A DNA stretch of 64,000 nt from Pezizomycotina sp. ARF18 (taxonomy: Eukaryota > Ascomycota). Positions 12,055 to 25,120 of the stretch are shown here, piece by piece. The notes below the pieces were generated by a model. That model made no database searches. It saw nothing but the letters and a program-made list of their open reading frames with translations, and was not told the DNA's origin. Within the stretch, counting starts at the first letter, position 1. Every line of letters starts with the position of its first letter. Position numbers and translations under genes: made by a program. Where the stretch lies: the NCBI GenBank assembly GCA_002224055.1, contig AZLU01000042.1, positions 124,001 through 188,000 of the forward strand. Direction: 5' to 3'.

Positions 12055-13000
12055 GGCTGAATGACGTAGTCTTCAGGTAGAGCTGGCTGATGTGTTGCTC
12101 TTGCTCTTCTCCGAGCTATCTTTCGGTTATCTTATCGTACTATCTAGCGAATGAACACAAAAAAAAGGAAGCTCCAAGCACCAAGAAGCCGAGTACTTTT
12201 GCGCTTTCGATCAAGAAGCTTGGTAAGGTGGGAAAGATGGGACGAAAAACATATGGCAAAAAGCCAGAAGGGAAATGTACGAGATTTATAGACAAGTAAA
12301 AGTGTATGCAGGTCTCGCGACGAGGCGAAGCTTCGACCAGTGACCAGCCGTAAGGCACCGCCTATTCTGGACACGAGATGCAACCGCGAGACTGGCTCTC
12401 ATCTTGTAGTACGCGTCTATGAGTACGACGGAGGAACAGGATAAAAAGCTGTTCCTGAGATCAAAGGAACTCGTGATGTAATTATAAAGAGAGAAATAGT
12501 AAGTATTTGGTTGGTGTGAGAGAGAGAAAAGGAACAGAACAAAAAAGTGGGGGCAAGAAAAAAAGAAAAATAATTAATTTTGTTCTCGTGGTAGAAAGCT
12601 TCCATTAAAATGTGTGGGTCTTGGCAAAAACATAGCTTCCTATGTATATACGGCTTGAAGGAGGTCACGATCACCAAGGAGTTCATTATCAAGGCAAGAT
12701 TATTGAGAATAGCTCCAAAAAAAAAAAAAATGTAAGAATATCGAAATTAAATCCCCTCGAGCTTTGCAGCGTAATGTCCTGTTTTCCAATTTCGACATCT
12801 TGTGTTTGGCTCCACCGTATTTCTATGGTGCTGGGTTTCTGCTGGACCCCCAGCTCCAGTCTTTTTTTGAGCGGCAAGGACATGTGGAGGAATCGAAGTA
12901 TAAAGGATCAGAAAGGTGATATTGTATTTGCAAAAATTTTTAGTGAAAATTGTTGGTATCGTGGGTATAAAGAAATTCAAGTATAGAAAGTGTAGGACTT
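12055..13000. other. ALO1 upstream region, no clear gene
   Basis: This stretch separates ALO1 (minus) from the weak plus-strand candidate at 13 kb and must hold the ALO1 promoter. Short ORFs on both strands lack recognisable motifs. Poly(A) occurs near 12718-12730. Confidence 0.4.
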
Positions 13001-13013
13001 GAGGTGATAAATA

Positions 13014-13560
13014 TTGTTCCAAGGCATAGTGTCCTTTCCCATCAACAATAGAACTCCCTCATATTCTCCACGCTCCAACTCACTTCATGGTAAGCACGCG
13101 CTTTTAATAAGTTTTACGTTCACGCTTCTTCTTAAATCTTTTAAAACCATCTCCCTTCTGTTTATTATCTTCCTATTTTTCATCTCTCTCTTTACTCTAG
13201 GTATTGAGACGGTCTTGAACGATTTCAACCCCGAGAAGGGACCGGTAGAGGTCCTCGACGACCAGCACATGGAGCTGCCGCGATTGCATCAACGGCTCCA
13301 AATGCCATTTCCATTTATCCATCGATCTATTGCGGAGTCAACGGTCGCCACTTCTCTAGGAAGCACTCACGAAGTGCAGACCGCCACGATGTTTTTCTGT
13401 CACCACCAGCACGTACGCGTACGACCAGCCTCTTTCGTACACTAAATTTGAGACCGATGGCTTCATCGGATTTTCTGCAGAAGAAAAGTGCTTTGGATGG
13501 ATTGGCAGCCAGAAACCTTCGAAATTGCGGATGTGACGATTTTTGTCCCTCCTCTTCTAT
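13014..13560 (+). CDS. possible unknown gene fragment with one intron
   Basis: I do not recognise the product. A plausible intron (GTAAGC at about 13089 to TTTACTCTAG at 13200) joins an ATG-started exon to a GC-richer exon. That exon reads IETVLNDFNPEKGPVEVLDD and MELPRLHQRLQ; a different frame further on gives STYAYDQPLSYTKF, ETDGFIGFSAEEKCFGWIG. The protein-like composition and local GC rise suggest a real exon with frame breaks. No domain is visible. Confidence 0.35.
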
Positions 13561-13785
13561 TTATTTTCTAGAAGCAGCAAACCATCAGCTGTAGGTTTGC
13601 GATCCACCAAAGCTTATTACTTACACGGAATTTCTCTTCACGGATGGATTTTCTTTCGATGCTTGGGCGTTGATGAGAAGCACCTCAGGTAGAATCAACC
13701 GCTCAAGTGGAGAATTGAATTATCTCTCAGATTTTTTTTTTTTTTTCCCTCTTGAGCTGAATAAGATAACACGCGGATAAAGAGT

Positions 13786-14298
13786 CTAGAAGTGCAGTAT
13801 GAGAATACGATTACACCGAAATCTGCAAAACGGTATTCGGCCAAGGGTAACTTCGACCTCCACACCGCAGTGCTTCGTGATCTCATTGAGTGGACCCACC
13901 GAGGTACTGTTCGAACTTTCCTTGCCACGCGGAACTCGTAGTGGAGGAGAAGGTTTCGATAACGTTGTCTGTGTCTCTGAACACCGTGACCGGAACCTCT
14001 CCGAGGTTGAGCGCCTCGCACTGGCGGCCATCCCGCCTCGAAGCCGACCCATGAGCCGACCCAGTCCATAGGCATTACCACGGTCGCTTCGTCTCGGAAT
14101 AGCTGATTTTTGATGCTGGAATCTTGGGGAGGCCGTGAGAGTAGTTGGAGAGCTGATTCTAATCTTGTAGCATGACGTTGACGCACCGGCGCTCCTTTGA
14201 TGTCCTCTCCTCCAATTGACGCAATGTCCCGTGGCGCTGGTAGGCATTTCGCTAGGTGGATGTGCCATCTCGTCGCGATGAAAACGCTGATCCAACAC
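13786..14298 (-). CDS. possible unknown gene fragment
   Basis: The minus strand has a GC-rich open stretch. Switching frames near 13990 yields protein-like text (ATVVMPMDWVGSWVGFEAGW, then EALNLGEVPVTVFRDTDNVIETFSS). I do not recognise the family. It could be an independent gene or part of a gene with the 13.0-13.5 kb exons on the other strand misread. Low certainty. Confidence 0.3.
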   Translation of the reverse strand: MLDQRFHRDEMAHPPSEMPTSATGHCVNWRRGHQRSAGASTSCYKIRISSPTTLTASPRFQHQKSAIPRRSDRGNAYGLGRLMGRLRGGMAASARRSTSERFRSRCSETQTTLSKPSPPLRVPRGKESSNSTSVGPLNEITKHCGVEVEVTLGRIPFCRFRCNRILILHF

Positions 14299-14299
14299 C

Positions 14300-16720
14300 G
14301 TCGTCTATCTTGAACCAGAATTGTATTTTTTTTTTTTTTTTTTTTTTTTTGGGGGGAGTGATAGCGCTACAAGCATCAGCTTATCTTCACAATCTCTACA
14401 ACGCACGCAGGTGACAGGCCACAATCTCCCTAACAAAAGAATCCTCTTATAAAGGCCGATTTTATTTTGCCACCCGGGTCGCCAAGCACCTATCAATATA
14501 CGGGTCTACCAGTAGCGGAGGCGAAGCGAGAAAACCACAAGAAAAAAAGGAGAAAACTCCTTGAGCCTCCTTGTAAAAAAAAACGAGCTAACCCCCTTTG
14601 TCCCTCTACTCTGACGTGCTCGGGCTTAATCTAGAACCACACCAACTGAAAAGACACGCTTACACTCAAATATGGCTAAGTTACTCAAAATAAAAAGTCG
14701 ACACGAGAAATTATATGAAAAAGTTGAAAAAAAAAAACACGACTTTTTTTTTAATAAAATAGCTTAAAATATAGGCAAAATCTGGATTACTTTACGTGTT
14801 ATATATATATAAGCCACAAATAGCACCGTTATTTTGACAACATTCGATAAAATTCAGCTGAGTAGCCGTGTTTTTTTTTTTTTTTTTTTTTTTTTATATA
14901 TATATAATTTGGCCGTTTTGTGTCTTTTATTAAGTGTGGTACTGCTTTTAAGCCTAAGCACATCTTGGTGGCCAGAAGAGGTATAAACACGGTAGGGGCG
15001 GACAAGGGGGTTCAGAATAAAAAGACACGAAAGACCTAAATTACTCAAAATAAACGTCAGCAAGCTGACGGAGCCTTGTCATGGTCCTGAAACCTTTGGT
15101 AACGGAAAGTGCGGTTATGAATTTGAGTCTGCCGTTGTATATCTATTATACATACAGGGCTGGCTGTCTCAGTGCGTTTTCGGCCTTCCCTTTGACATTT
15201 CCAGCAATTTCCAGCGCTGATAGAATTATAATCAACCTAGACTCTAGAGTGTCTAGGGGAAATTTTTTTTTTTTTGTGATCTACAAAAAGTCGTACTCGA
15301 GAACTAGATGGGAAAAAGAAATGATTATAGCGATTCGAGAAAGAGCATTAGGGGATTTCCCCCCGCTTCAGATCATCACGGTAATGCTTCGAACTCGAAG
15401 GCCACAATCAAAGAACTCGGTTTCGTCACCCATTTTAGACAATTCGAAAGCGTCATTGTCATGATCTTAGGATAGATAGCCTAGGCTAAGCTTTCCACCA
15501 ATTCCGAGGCCAGGCTTTTTCTTCAGCTGTTCGCTTCAATGGCGTTTTTTACATTGGCTTGCAGCTGGGCGTCAATAGCAGTCACTGGCATTTTTGACCA
15601 CAAGCCCCGGGAACCGCTATTATTTTCTTGGGACAGCGCAACAACATATTAACAGGCTCGTTTTTATCAGGGAAGTGGGCTATTAAATAAGGGCACTAAA
15701 ACGCCGAAACAGCTTCTACAGCCGGGGGCCAAGGGATCGATCGAGAGGCTCTTTTCCTTCAATAATCCCTTCAATAATCCAAAGGGAAAAGATACATGAT
15801 TGTTTCCCTCCTTCCGATCTCTTTCCTCCCTCTCACCCTTTTATTCCAATATTATCATTATTGTTTGGGCACAGCCGGGGTTCTATTGTACGCTTGGATT
15901 CCTTTTGCTTGGTACGGGTCGAACAATACAAATAATTTGGCCATCTGGGTGGGGACCCTGCTGTACCATGCAAGTTTTAACCTTGCGGCTGAGCAAAGAG
16001 CAAAGAGAAAGGAAGGAAAAGGCGCTGACGTTCATGCAGGCCCGTCTGTACAATACGTACAGAGGTGATCCCGCAACTTTGATTCCAAGAGAGAGTCCAA
16101 TAAAATCTCACCCATTCTTTCTCATCCAATTGTCTGATTCCTTTTTTTTTTTTTTTTTTTTTTTCTTTTTTTTTTTTTTTCGCCAGTGCTCGCTCGACGA
16201 AGGCACTAGTGGTATTTCTTTTTTATCCTTTTCCTTTCCCTTCCCATTCTCTCTTTTTTCTCTCTCTGTTTAGGCCTTTTCTGGCTGTGCTCGCGCATCC
16301 ATCCCGATTCCCGAGTTGGCGTCAATTTTATGTGTATGTGCTGTTATTTTGGTGTCCGAGCGCTTTGCCTGTTTCCTTTCCCGCTGTCGAGGAAGAGCTT
16401 TTTCAAACGCTAACAAACTCTCCTGTACGACACACTTATTTGCACTTCTCACCCTAAGGAATTTGTTTCTTTTTCCCTTTTTCCCTTTCCTTTCCTTTCT
16501 CTCTCTTTTTACTAACAATTTTCCGGCTGAGCGTTGTATTCTTTTAAAACCCCAAGGTCACCCCATTTTTTTTTTTTTTTTTTTTGTTTTTTCTTATCTG
16601 TTGTCAAAACATATTATTTTCAGGCGTTTAAAAAGAGCCCTAAGGAAAAGAAAAACGTTTCTGGTTGATCTTTCAAGTAAGGGTCGAAGAGAAAGCAGAC
16701 GAGGCGCCGTTGAACGTTGC
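14300..16720. other. intergenic region rich in poly(T) tracts
   Basis: No recognisable gene. Poly(T) runs of 25 lie at 14326-14350 and 14871-14895, a T-rich block at 16142-16180 and another at about 16567-16585. The last 500 bases are pyrimidine-rich (CT-rich), as often seen upstream of fungal genes, and precede the Kelch gene. Confidence 0.5.
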
Positions 16721-18905
16721 ATGACCGTTATAAACGTTCAAAAGCCTTCTTCTACTATTTCCGACATGGCGGTTCAGCAATGGTACGGCTACGATCCGGT
16801 CAACGACTTTTGTGCAATCCGGACGCATTCCAGTGAGAGAGCCTTCCTTTTCCCCCTTCCCAACTTCCCTCCACAAACAACATTTACCCCTCAATTCTCG
16901 TGGAGTCCATTCGCTAACAAAAATTTGATAACGGAAACAACAGCGTTGGTAATCGACGATAAATTGTATATCGTCGGCGGCTACGTCATTTCTACAACAG
17001 CAGCAGGGACATAGCGTGGCAGGGTGCCGGAGTATGTGATTTTTTGAACCCGTCAAGAGCACCTTGAATTCATGAAAGGCTCCGTTACTGCCTTCACCCA
17101 AAAAAAACTAACCCAGGTTTTCATTTGTTTTTTTTTCCCCTGACAGATCCTACCTTCGATATGTCGACCTCAGTGAAACTTTCGACGTCACAAATGTCCC
17201 CTCACAGATCAAATTGTTGATAACAACACATTTCCTTACACGGTGCAGATGACAACGACAAACGTACTGTGGTACGACTATGTAGACAGGAAGGCGTACT
17301 ATGCCTTCGGCCTCGGTGCAAGTAATCAATCATTTAATGTCGAAGACAACGCGAATCCGAACTGGTATAATCCGGGACAAGCTGGGACAATGTGGACGGC
17401 CGATTTTCAGGAAGGTCCAGGAAACAATCTCGTCAATTGGCAACCGGTAAAGATGAATTTCCCGGGACAGGTATTAGACACGTACATCACGCGGTATCAA
17501 ACCTACGACCAAAGAACGAGAAAAGGGTACACGGTCGGCGGTTTGGAGTCGAACTATGCGCCCAACGGCCAGTTCGTCCACGAGGATGCCTTCATCACGT
17601 TCGACGGCGCCACGCAGAAGTGGACGAACAGTTCGCTACCGTTAGGGAAAGTTTCGGGTTTCGGCGCTTTCCAGTCGCTGACCATCAACAACAGGCTGGT
17701 GCTCATGTTTGTCGGCGGTTTCATAAACTACAACCCGCAAGATATGACTGTCGCGCGAATATACGATGTCGAAGGGAAGAAATGGTACACGCAGCAGCTC
17801 ACGGCGGCCGACGGCAAGTTTCCGATATCGCGGGAGTATTCCTGTACCGAGATGATTTCGGCGCCCGATAACTCCTCGCACAGCTTCCTCATGTTCGGCG
17901 GCGTCGAGTGAATACGAGCACGACGAAGATTGCGACGAGTTTTGGAGGTGCCCCGATTATGTCAGAGCTGTGGGCGCTAAATATACCAGCGTCGAGTGGG
18001 TGCTGCTGGATAACTCGGTTTCGACTACTTCGCCTCGACAGAGAATAGGCTCCGCCTGCAATATCGTAAACAACCATGTCCTCCTAATATCAGGAGGAGC
18101 GAACCAAGTATGGGATAACGGCGGGCAACCGCACTGCGATTCTGAAGGGGCAATACTGTTCTTTATGGATTTGAACAAGCTGGAGTGGATGCCGACATTC
18201 GATGGCTCGGATAAGACGCCCTACCAGGTTCCCGATACAATATCAAAGCGGGTCGGTGGAGGGTAAGCTTTCCCACTGTTCTTTATTCTTGCGTACTTTT
18301 TTTCTCCAATTTTCTTACTAACATTACTTCCAGTCCTCACGGCGGCGCAACGTTCGTCCAGCAAAAGGCGGCTTCGACGACCCAAAACTGGCGCAAATAT
18401 TCCACGTCAACGCCGCCGGCTCCAACTCCTCCTCGAACCTCTCAGAGACGACAAGCGACTCGCACTCCCACAAAGGTGCAATAATCGGCGGCGTAATCGG
18501 CGGATTACTCGGCGGCCTCCTCCTCGCCGCGATAGCCTGGTTCCTCCTCCGCTGGCGCCGCCGCAGACGCGACGCCTCGCTCGAAGAAATGCCGATCCAC
18601 CCGATACGTTCCGGAACTCGGCCTTCGAGGGTCACGATATGCAAGGGAACGGTAATAATAGCGGTAGTAACAACGAGAAAGCGGTGGCGGAGCTAGATAC
18701 ACCGAATTTGGGAGCGGTGGGTTCGCCGACGCTGAGTAGCAGGTGGGGCACGCACAGGCGGACGCCGAGCGAACTGAGCGGCATAAGCACGCCCGCGACG
18801 TACCTGCAGGGTTCGCCGAGCGAGCTCAGCGGGTCGGAGTGGGATGCTAGGAACAGCGGGAGGAAGGAGTTTAAGCAGCCGCAACCGCTGGTGGAGCTTG
18901 AATAA
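16721..18905 (+). CDS. Kelch-repeat protein with one transmembrane helix
   Basis: This is a fungal Kelch beta-propeller membrane protein, probably at the cell surface with the propeller outside. Repeat blocks are seen: YDPVNDFC (16790), VIDDKLYIVGGYV (16950), YVDLSETFDV (17160), YYAFGLGAS (17300), KGYTVGGLESN (17530), LMFVGGFINYNP (17710), SFLMFGGVE (17890) and HVLLISGG (18080). A clear helix GAIIGGVIGGLLGGLLLAAI begins at about 18476. It is followed by [11 protein letters not shown] (stop-transfer, cytoplasmic side) and a Ser/Pro-rich tail ending TAA at 18905. Likely introns are 16833-16943, one between about 17015 and 17146, and 18265-18333. The stretch 17243-17911 is uninterrupted for 222 codons; breaks occur elsewhere, for example AAAGGC for expected AAAGGGC near 18367. 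The signal peptide and true start are uncertain. Partner and function are unknown. Convergent with the permease gene. Confidence 0.78.
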
Positions 18906-20178
18906 ACGTTTTTTTTTTTTTCCTCTCTAATCCTTACTTTTTGATTTTGTTTCTCGCCGCTATGATATTTTTGGATGGGACTGTGCGGTCTCCCCTTCTA
19001 CTAAATCCTCCTAAATTCTCAACGCCCGCCACGCAAGATTTTTCTTCTCTTAAGGCCCCGGCAAAGACGGATTATTCACTCCGATTCTAGTCTATCATGG
19101 GTGGACTAGATTTCTTAATCGCGATATACTCCTACCGACTCTCCTTCGACAACCTCCTGCAACCTGCAATTTTTTTATTTCTCATCCGTTCCTTAGAGGC
19201 CCGTTGTCTTTAGCATTTATTTTTGGTCTTTTTGAACTTTTCATAGCAATTGGGGGCCATAAAAAGAAAAGCCTCTGGAGTTATTTTTGTTTATAGTTAT
19301 TGGATACCTTTTCTCATGAGCTGTATTTTTAAAGAATAACGCTACAACATGTTTCTTTTCTCCTTTTTCTTTTTGGCAATCTTTGGACATATGTTCATGA
19401 GTAACTTAACTCCTTAGTATAGTACTTAATGAAAATCAAATAACACTAGTCAATTGATTTCGCATGTTTTCCCGTGCATCAGGCCTTAGCTTATATTTAC
19501 CAGAGCGCGCGCTTGTATCCGCTAAACTTGTTGGAATTTTTTTTAAGGATTCATGCATGCATAACGGTCTCCCTATTATTCATTTCTCCCCGTTCATAAA
19601 CGCCAGAGCGGTTGGTACGCCTAACGAACCTTTCCTTACACGGATGGGGTGTTTTGAAGCCTTTCTATATTTATCCCAAAGTCTAAAATATACGTACGTA
19701 GCATATTTGAACAAAGGAGATGATACATCGAGCGTATGATACACGCCATTAAACAATGAAAGTTTTTATTTTTCGGAAATGCCAGCTTGCAATATTTCTT
19801 TTTTTTTTTGTGCTTTGTGTTGTGAAAAAAAAAAAAAAAAGGACCGCCTCGTTCGCGTGCGTATAGTAGTAAGCTTACTCCTGACCAAACTTTGCCCCAG
19901 AGGCAAAATAATATAATCCATTAAGAAATAAAATCCCGCAGTGGATGAAGAGTGAATAAAATGGATGAGAAAAGAAAATGCGTAAGTAGAAAGGGCTATA
20001 GCAGCAAAAGAAAAGAAAGGTAATACTACAAGAAAAAGCTAAAAAGAAGAGAAGAGAAGAGAAGAGAAGAGGTATCCTACAGAGTATCTCCGCCTTATAT
20101 CCTACACGAAAAATAATAATAAATAGAAAGAAAAAAAATGATAATAATGGAAAGGAATACTTGGGTATCCTTTGTATT
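18906..20178. other. 3' intergenic region between convergent genes
   Basis: The stretch lies between the ends of the Kelch and permease genes. It is T-rich, with no recognised gene. It contains a GAAGA-type simple repeat at about 20046-20070 and an A run near 19825-19841. Confidence 0.5.
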
Positions 20179-22036
20179 TTAACAGAACATATTCCATGCT
20201 TTCTTCCACGCCGGCCAGTTGGCATCTCCTCGCGCTCCTTCTGCAGGATCTCTCCTAGGGCGAGCTCACGGCGGCCGCGAGCAGGTCCATGGATTCCGAC
20301 TTGACGTATAGCGACCAGTCGTTGTACCAGACCTTGTAGCCGATGTAGAAGATGAGGATGATGGGTAGGGCGAGATATGCTGGAAGAATGTGGCTGCGTT
20401 AGGTTTTCCACCGATGGGCTAAAAATAAAACCTTGTTAGAAGCTTTGTCTGATATGAATTATTGAAAGCAGATTTAAAAGGGGAAACTTACGAAAAGAGC
20501 AACGTAGAATTGAGCTACGAGACACAAGATGTTGAGGAAGAGGCCGGCGTAGCTGCCGAAGACGCCCATTGGCGGCTTTGAACGGTAATTCGTCGGTAGA
20601 GAAGCCTTGCTTGTTCCAGGCGTGCCTGAAGCGGATGTGAGCGAGGCAGATGGAACCCCAGGTGAAGAAAGAACTTAAGCCGGAGATGGCTAGAAGCCAG
20701 TTGAACACGGCGTTGCCGACGTCGGCTTCGTTGATGAACGCGAGGAGACCGAAGAGGAGGGCAATGAGGAGGGCGACGAGCGGGCGACCGGACTTGTCGA
20801 CGTATCCTAGGTAACGGGGGGCCATGCCGCGTTCAGCCAAAGCGTGCAGGGTACGCGTGGAGGCGTACGAGCAGGAGTTGGCGACGGAGAGCACGGAGAG
20901 CGTGATGACGGCGTTGAAGACGTGCGGAGGCCCTTGATACCAGCGAGCTTCATAGCCTCGACGAAGGGGAGTATTTAGTGTTACCACCCTGGGCGTTCAT
21001 GAGCCTGGGTCGTCCGAGCGGACGATGAGACCGATGAGGGTCAACGAAATAATGTAAAACAGGGCAATACGCCAGAAAACCTGCTTGGTAGCCTTGGGGA
21101 GGGAGCGGCGGGGGTTGTCGGCTTCGGCAGCAGCGAGACCGACGAGCTCGGTACCCCGAAGGCGAAAGCGGCGGTGACGAAGACGGAGCAGAAACCCTTG
21201 AAGCCGTTCCTGAACGCTCCCGGGTCACTCCAGTACCTGCCGCCGATGTAACCCTGTTGTCGGTGGGGACGCCGCCGACGTCGATGATGATGCCAAGGAT
21301 GATGAATCCTATGACGGCAACGACCTTGATCATACCGAGGATGTATTCGATTTCTCCATATCCCCGAACGCCGAAGAAGTTGACAATAACGACGGATACC
21401 AAGAAGATCGCTATCCAGACGCCGATGTTGACCTTATCGGTCCAGAACTGAATCGTTATGGAAGCGGCAGTAAGTTCGAGAGGTAACACTACGAGCCACT
21501 GAATAGCATAGTTCCATCCATTGCGAAAAACCCCTGCACCGGCGCATTAACCACATCAGTCAGCCGCCCCATTCTTGGAGAATTTCTTGACTCACTTAGA
21601 TAGATAATGCATAAGACAAAATTTCGTTCCTTCTTTCTCTCGGAGATAAAAAAAAAAAGAAGGGAAGAAAGAGGGGGAAAAATTTTTTTTCTTCTTTTCG
21701 AAGGAATTCCTCTTACCATGCAGGATCCAAGAACCGTACAGCGTAGGCATAGAAGGCTCCACTGACTGGGTACATCACTGCCAGCTCACCGAGAGCATGG
21801 ACAGTAAAGAACAACATGATACCGATGAGGATGAAGTCGATGACCAGACTTGCCGGTCCACTTGTGACAAAGCAGCGCCAGAACCAACGAAAGTCCTGTA
21901 CCGATACTGCCACCGATGGCAATCATCTGCATGTGGCGGGACTTGAGCTTGCGGTGAAGCTGCTCGCCTCGCCGGCCTCGATGACTTCGCCGTCATCTCT
22001 GCTGCTGTGGTACGACTGCTTCTCCTCGTCCATCAT
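20179..22036 (-). CDS. general amino-acid permease (GAP1/YAT family), frame broken by small indels
   Basis: The product is a 12-TM APC-superfamily permease that imports amino acids by proton symport at the plasma membrane; its substrate cannot be read. The N-terminus starts at the double ATG at 22036 ([12 protein letters not shown]). Family blocks follow: [11 protein letters not shown] (with frame break), [113 protein letters not shown] and [17 protein letters not shown]. The C-terminus reads [18 protein letters not shown] then [12 protein letters not shown] with TAA at 20179-20181. Introns are 20419-20491 (73 bp) and 21534-21716 (183 bp). Spliced size, about 534 codons, is normal for the family. 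Breaks are short-run losses such as GGG for expected GGGG near 21250. The residues needed for transport appear conserved. Confidence 0.88.
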
Positions 22037-25000
22037 CTGCAGTTCGTGGCTGTTCCCACGCATTTTTCAGTTGTGTCGAGAGAGTGTTTGTATGCAGGCC
22101 AGAAGACCTTTTCGATATTTCGACCGTTTATTTCGGAAGAGATGGGAAGAAAGAGCGACCTACTCAATCCCACAGGGATCGAAGGTTAAAGTTTTTGTAT
22201 CTCGAGATATAGAGCGCGTGATCGGCGAACGACAAAGAGAGTTCTAACCCTATTGATATATATATATAATAGCAAAGAAGAAAAAAAGGTCTAGGAAGGA
22301 AGGACCAGAATTGGATTCATTAAAGAAAAAAGTAAAAGAGGAAAAACTATAAATCAAATGAAATATAAAAAAGTTCGGACGACGAGGAAAACGTTTACAA
22401 GAACGAGATGGATGGGGGAAGTCTGGACGTTTTTAATAAAAAAAAAAATTTTTTTTCAAAAAAAAGAAAGTCGGATGTTGGTCGAATCGTATTACTTTCT
22501 ACCTCTCTAATACTTTGGCGAGATGTGGACGAACTTCCTCTTACTGATAGAGTTCGGGAAAATAGAGGGCTTGAGAGAGTCGAGATGGTTGGTTGAGTGA
22601 CTGATTAGAGAGTTCTCCCAAGGACGTAAAAAAGTCTACACAGACAAGGAAGTATTAGCTTAATTCCAGACCTGGGAATAGCAAGGTATGAACGCAAATC
22701 AGCAAACAGGAAGGGGACAATGAATGAAAGAGGATTGTAACAACAGTAGCCAGGGATATATTTTTTTCTCCCCTTCTGCTCCAATCGAATCACTGATAGG
22801 AAAGGAAGAGGGTCCTCAATTGTTCTAAACGGGTCAAGGAATATGATCAACTTACTATCCAGAACAAGGGAACGGAGGAGAGACAAGAAGTCAAAGAAGA
22901 AAGCAGCAAATAAACCGGCGAAAGAGAAAAGGGCTTGGAAATTGAGCTGACATGGGGTAGGATTGGGGACGGATTAAATATAATCTATCTCACCTTCAAA
23001 AGCGTATAGCAGCGATCCTTAAAAAAGTAATAGAGAAGAAAACACCCTTAACCAAAATAAAAATAAAAATAAAAAGGGCTGTTGTATTCGTACCCTTACG
23101 AGCCGGGAGTATCAGGTACATACACGCCGGTGGCGTGGAGGTTGGTTAACCTGAGGTTGGGAATAAGTTGAAAAAGCAAAAAGAACGATATTTTAGAAAA
23201 AGAAAAGTGAGAAAAAAAAGAAAGAAAAGAAAAGAAAAGAAAAGCAAAAAGTGAAAGGAACTTTTTTCGCAATGTTTCAATTCTCAACTAGTTCGGATTG
23301 GAAGAGGGGCTTCTGAGAGAATCTTCCATGCAGGAAATTTGTCACAGAGAACGACAATCCTTCAATGATCCATCACCCATGTATAGTGCGACATCCAGAT
23401 TGCGTCTTTCTGCCATGCTTTCATGCTCCATGTATAGGATTAAGATCGATCCGAGACAGGAACCAACAAGACTCTTGTCCATCAAGAAAGTCTTGAAGTG
23501 AAATGAATTGACGCACTGGTAAAATGAGAGAACGAAAAAAGTCCTTGGGGGATTTACCGAGCTATTCCAGGTCGAGGATATCCTTCAGGTATAGTGTTTA
23601 TTGCTTTCCATTATTATTAATCGCTGCTGAAAGGTAAGAGCTGGTTAAAATATCCTCGAGGGCCCCCCTGCGTCACTGCCTAGCATAATATCAATGGTAC
23701 TCCTTTTTCACTTTTATCTAAAGTTTTTTTTGGCTGCGTGGTACCTGTACTTTTTTCCTTCCAACGGCAGCCACCGCCGAACCTCCGTTTCAACGTATTT
23801 TAAACCTACCAGCTAAATCAGTTTATCTTTTCCCGGGTTTTTGGCTCGTCGAGGTTCTTCAAAACAATAACTCCCGTGCACGTTATCTGCAAGTTTGCCA
23901 TTTTTGATAGCAAATTGTTTGTCTTAAAAACTTTCTGCTTTTCGCACTCCAGATCGTTCATTAGTACGAAACCGAAGGTCCCGAAGCCAAAGACGCAGCA
24001 AACTATACGTTGTGTCACTTGTAACCTTTGAAGCGTTGAAGATTAGAATTGACTGAGGAAGAAGACGGACTGTACAATATTCAGCTTCCTGGGGATCTTC
24101 CTTGTGCATGCAGAATTGTTACTTTCAAGTTTATTTGTATGTCAGCACAGTCGCAATTAGAGAAGTGGAAAACAAGCCACCAAATGTTTTTCGTACTCGA
24201 CTTCCGCATGAACTTTCTGTCCTCAGAATACGTATAATTAAAAATATTTTTTAATATTATTATTATAAAATAAAAATAAAAGGGGGGGATATGGATTCAC
24301 ATAGAACGAAATAAGTACCTACTATGCTTTTTTCTGGGCTGCTCTTGTTGCTTTCTTGTGTTCTTTCAACCTTTTGTCTACAGAGAATAGGGGTGGTTAA
24401 GGCGACGCCGCAGAGATTTTTTTAAGCTTTGAAGGGGAAGTACCTTCTGGACGTGGATTACCCGAGATGATCAATTGCCGCGTAGAGAAGCTAGCAGCAG
24501 GCAACAACCTCTCCCGCACTTGGGTGAACAAAGAAAAGGTAATTCTGAAACCTCTTTCAAAGCTCGACTATCAATTATTCCTTCTTCGCTGTGATCCTCT
24601 GGTAAAATAGTTCAGTTCATCGTTTCTGCCTTTCTCGCGTGAACCCCACACGACAATGCACACGATTTCTTTGCTCCAGAGCAGGATTTGCCCTTCGCTA
24701 CCGTCTCCAGGGGTTGAAAGGCAGAATAACTGATGAAGAGTAAGAACTCGTTTGTTTTGTTGCATTGCAGTGATCGGCCGCTCTATCACTTGCTCCATCT
24801 ATATTCCTCTTAGGCGAGCTCGAAGCTCGACGATTGACAGTCCCACGAAAAGAGAGCAAAAGATGATGTTCTCTTTGTATGGTTTCTAACAAAGCTCTCC
24901 TTGAGCTTTTTTTTTTTTTTCTCATCACGCGGGCTTAGTGATAATAAAACATCTCCGCTCGATATTGCACAAGTGGCGGCGCCACGGTAGTATCAATAAA

Positions 25001-25059
25001 CTTGAAAGAACTAGCCGAGACGTAATAGTCCGCGCGGGGCACGGTCAACTGCGAAGTCC

Positions 25060-25120
25060 TAGCAGGAATATATCCTGCTATAATCCCTTCACACGGAATA
25101 AGGGAAAGGATAATCCTTTC
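25060..25120. repeat. cluster of three adjacent short hairpins
   Basis: Three inverted repeats follow one another. TAGCAGGA/TCCTGCTA (25060-25080) has a 5-nt loop. TCCCTT/AAGGGA (25084-25105) has a 10-nt loop. GAAAGGA/TCCTTTC (25104-25120) has a 3-nt loop. The arms pair perfectly. No gene is adjacent. Confidence 0.7.

Noticed and set aside
16316-16720. N-terminal extension of the Kelch ORF starting MASILCVCAVILV
   Set aside because: It looks hydrophobic enough for a signal peptide, but the stretch is T/C-rich upstream sequence with no family similarity, so I did not use it as the start.
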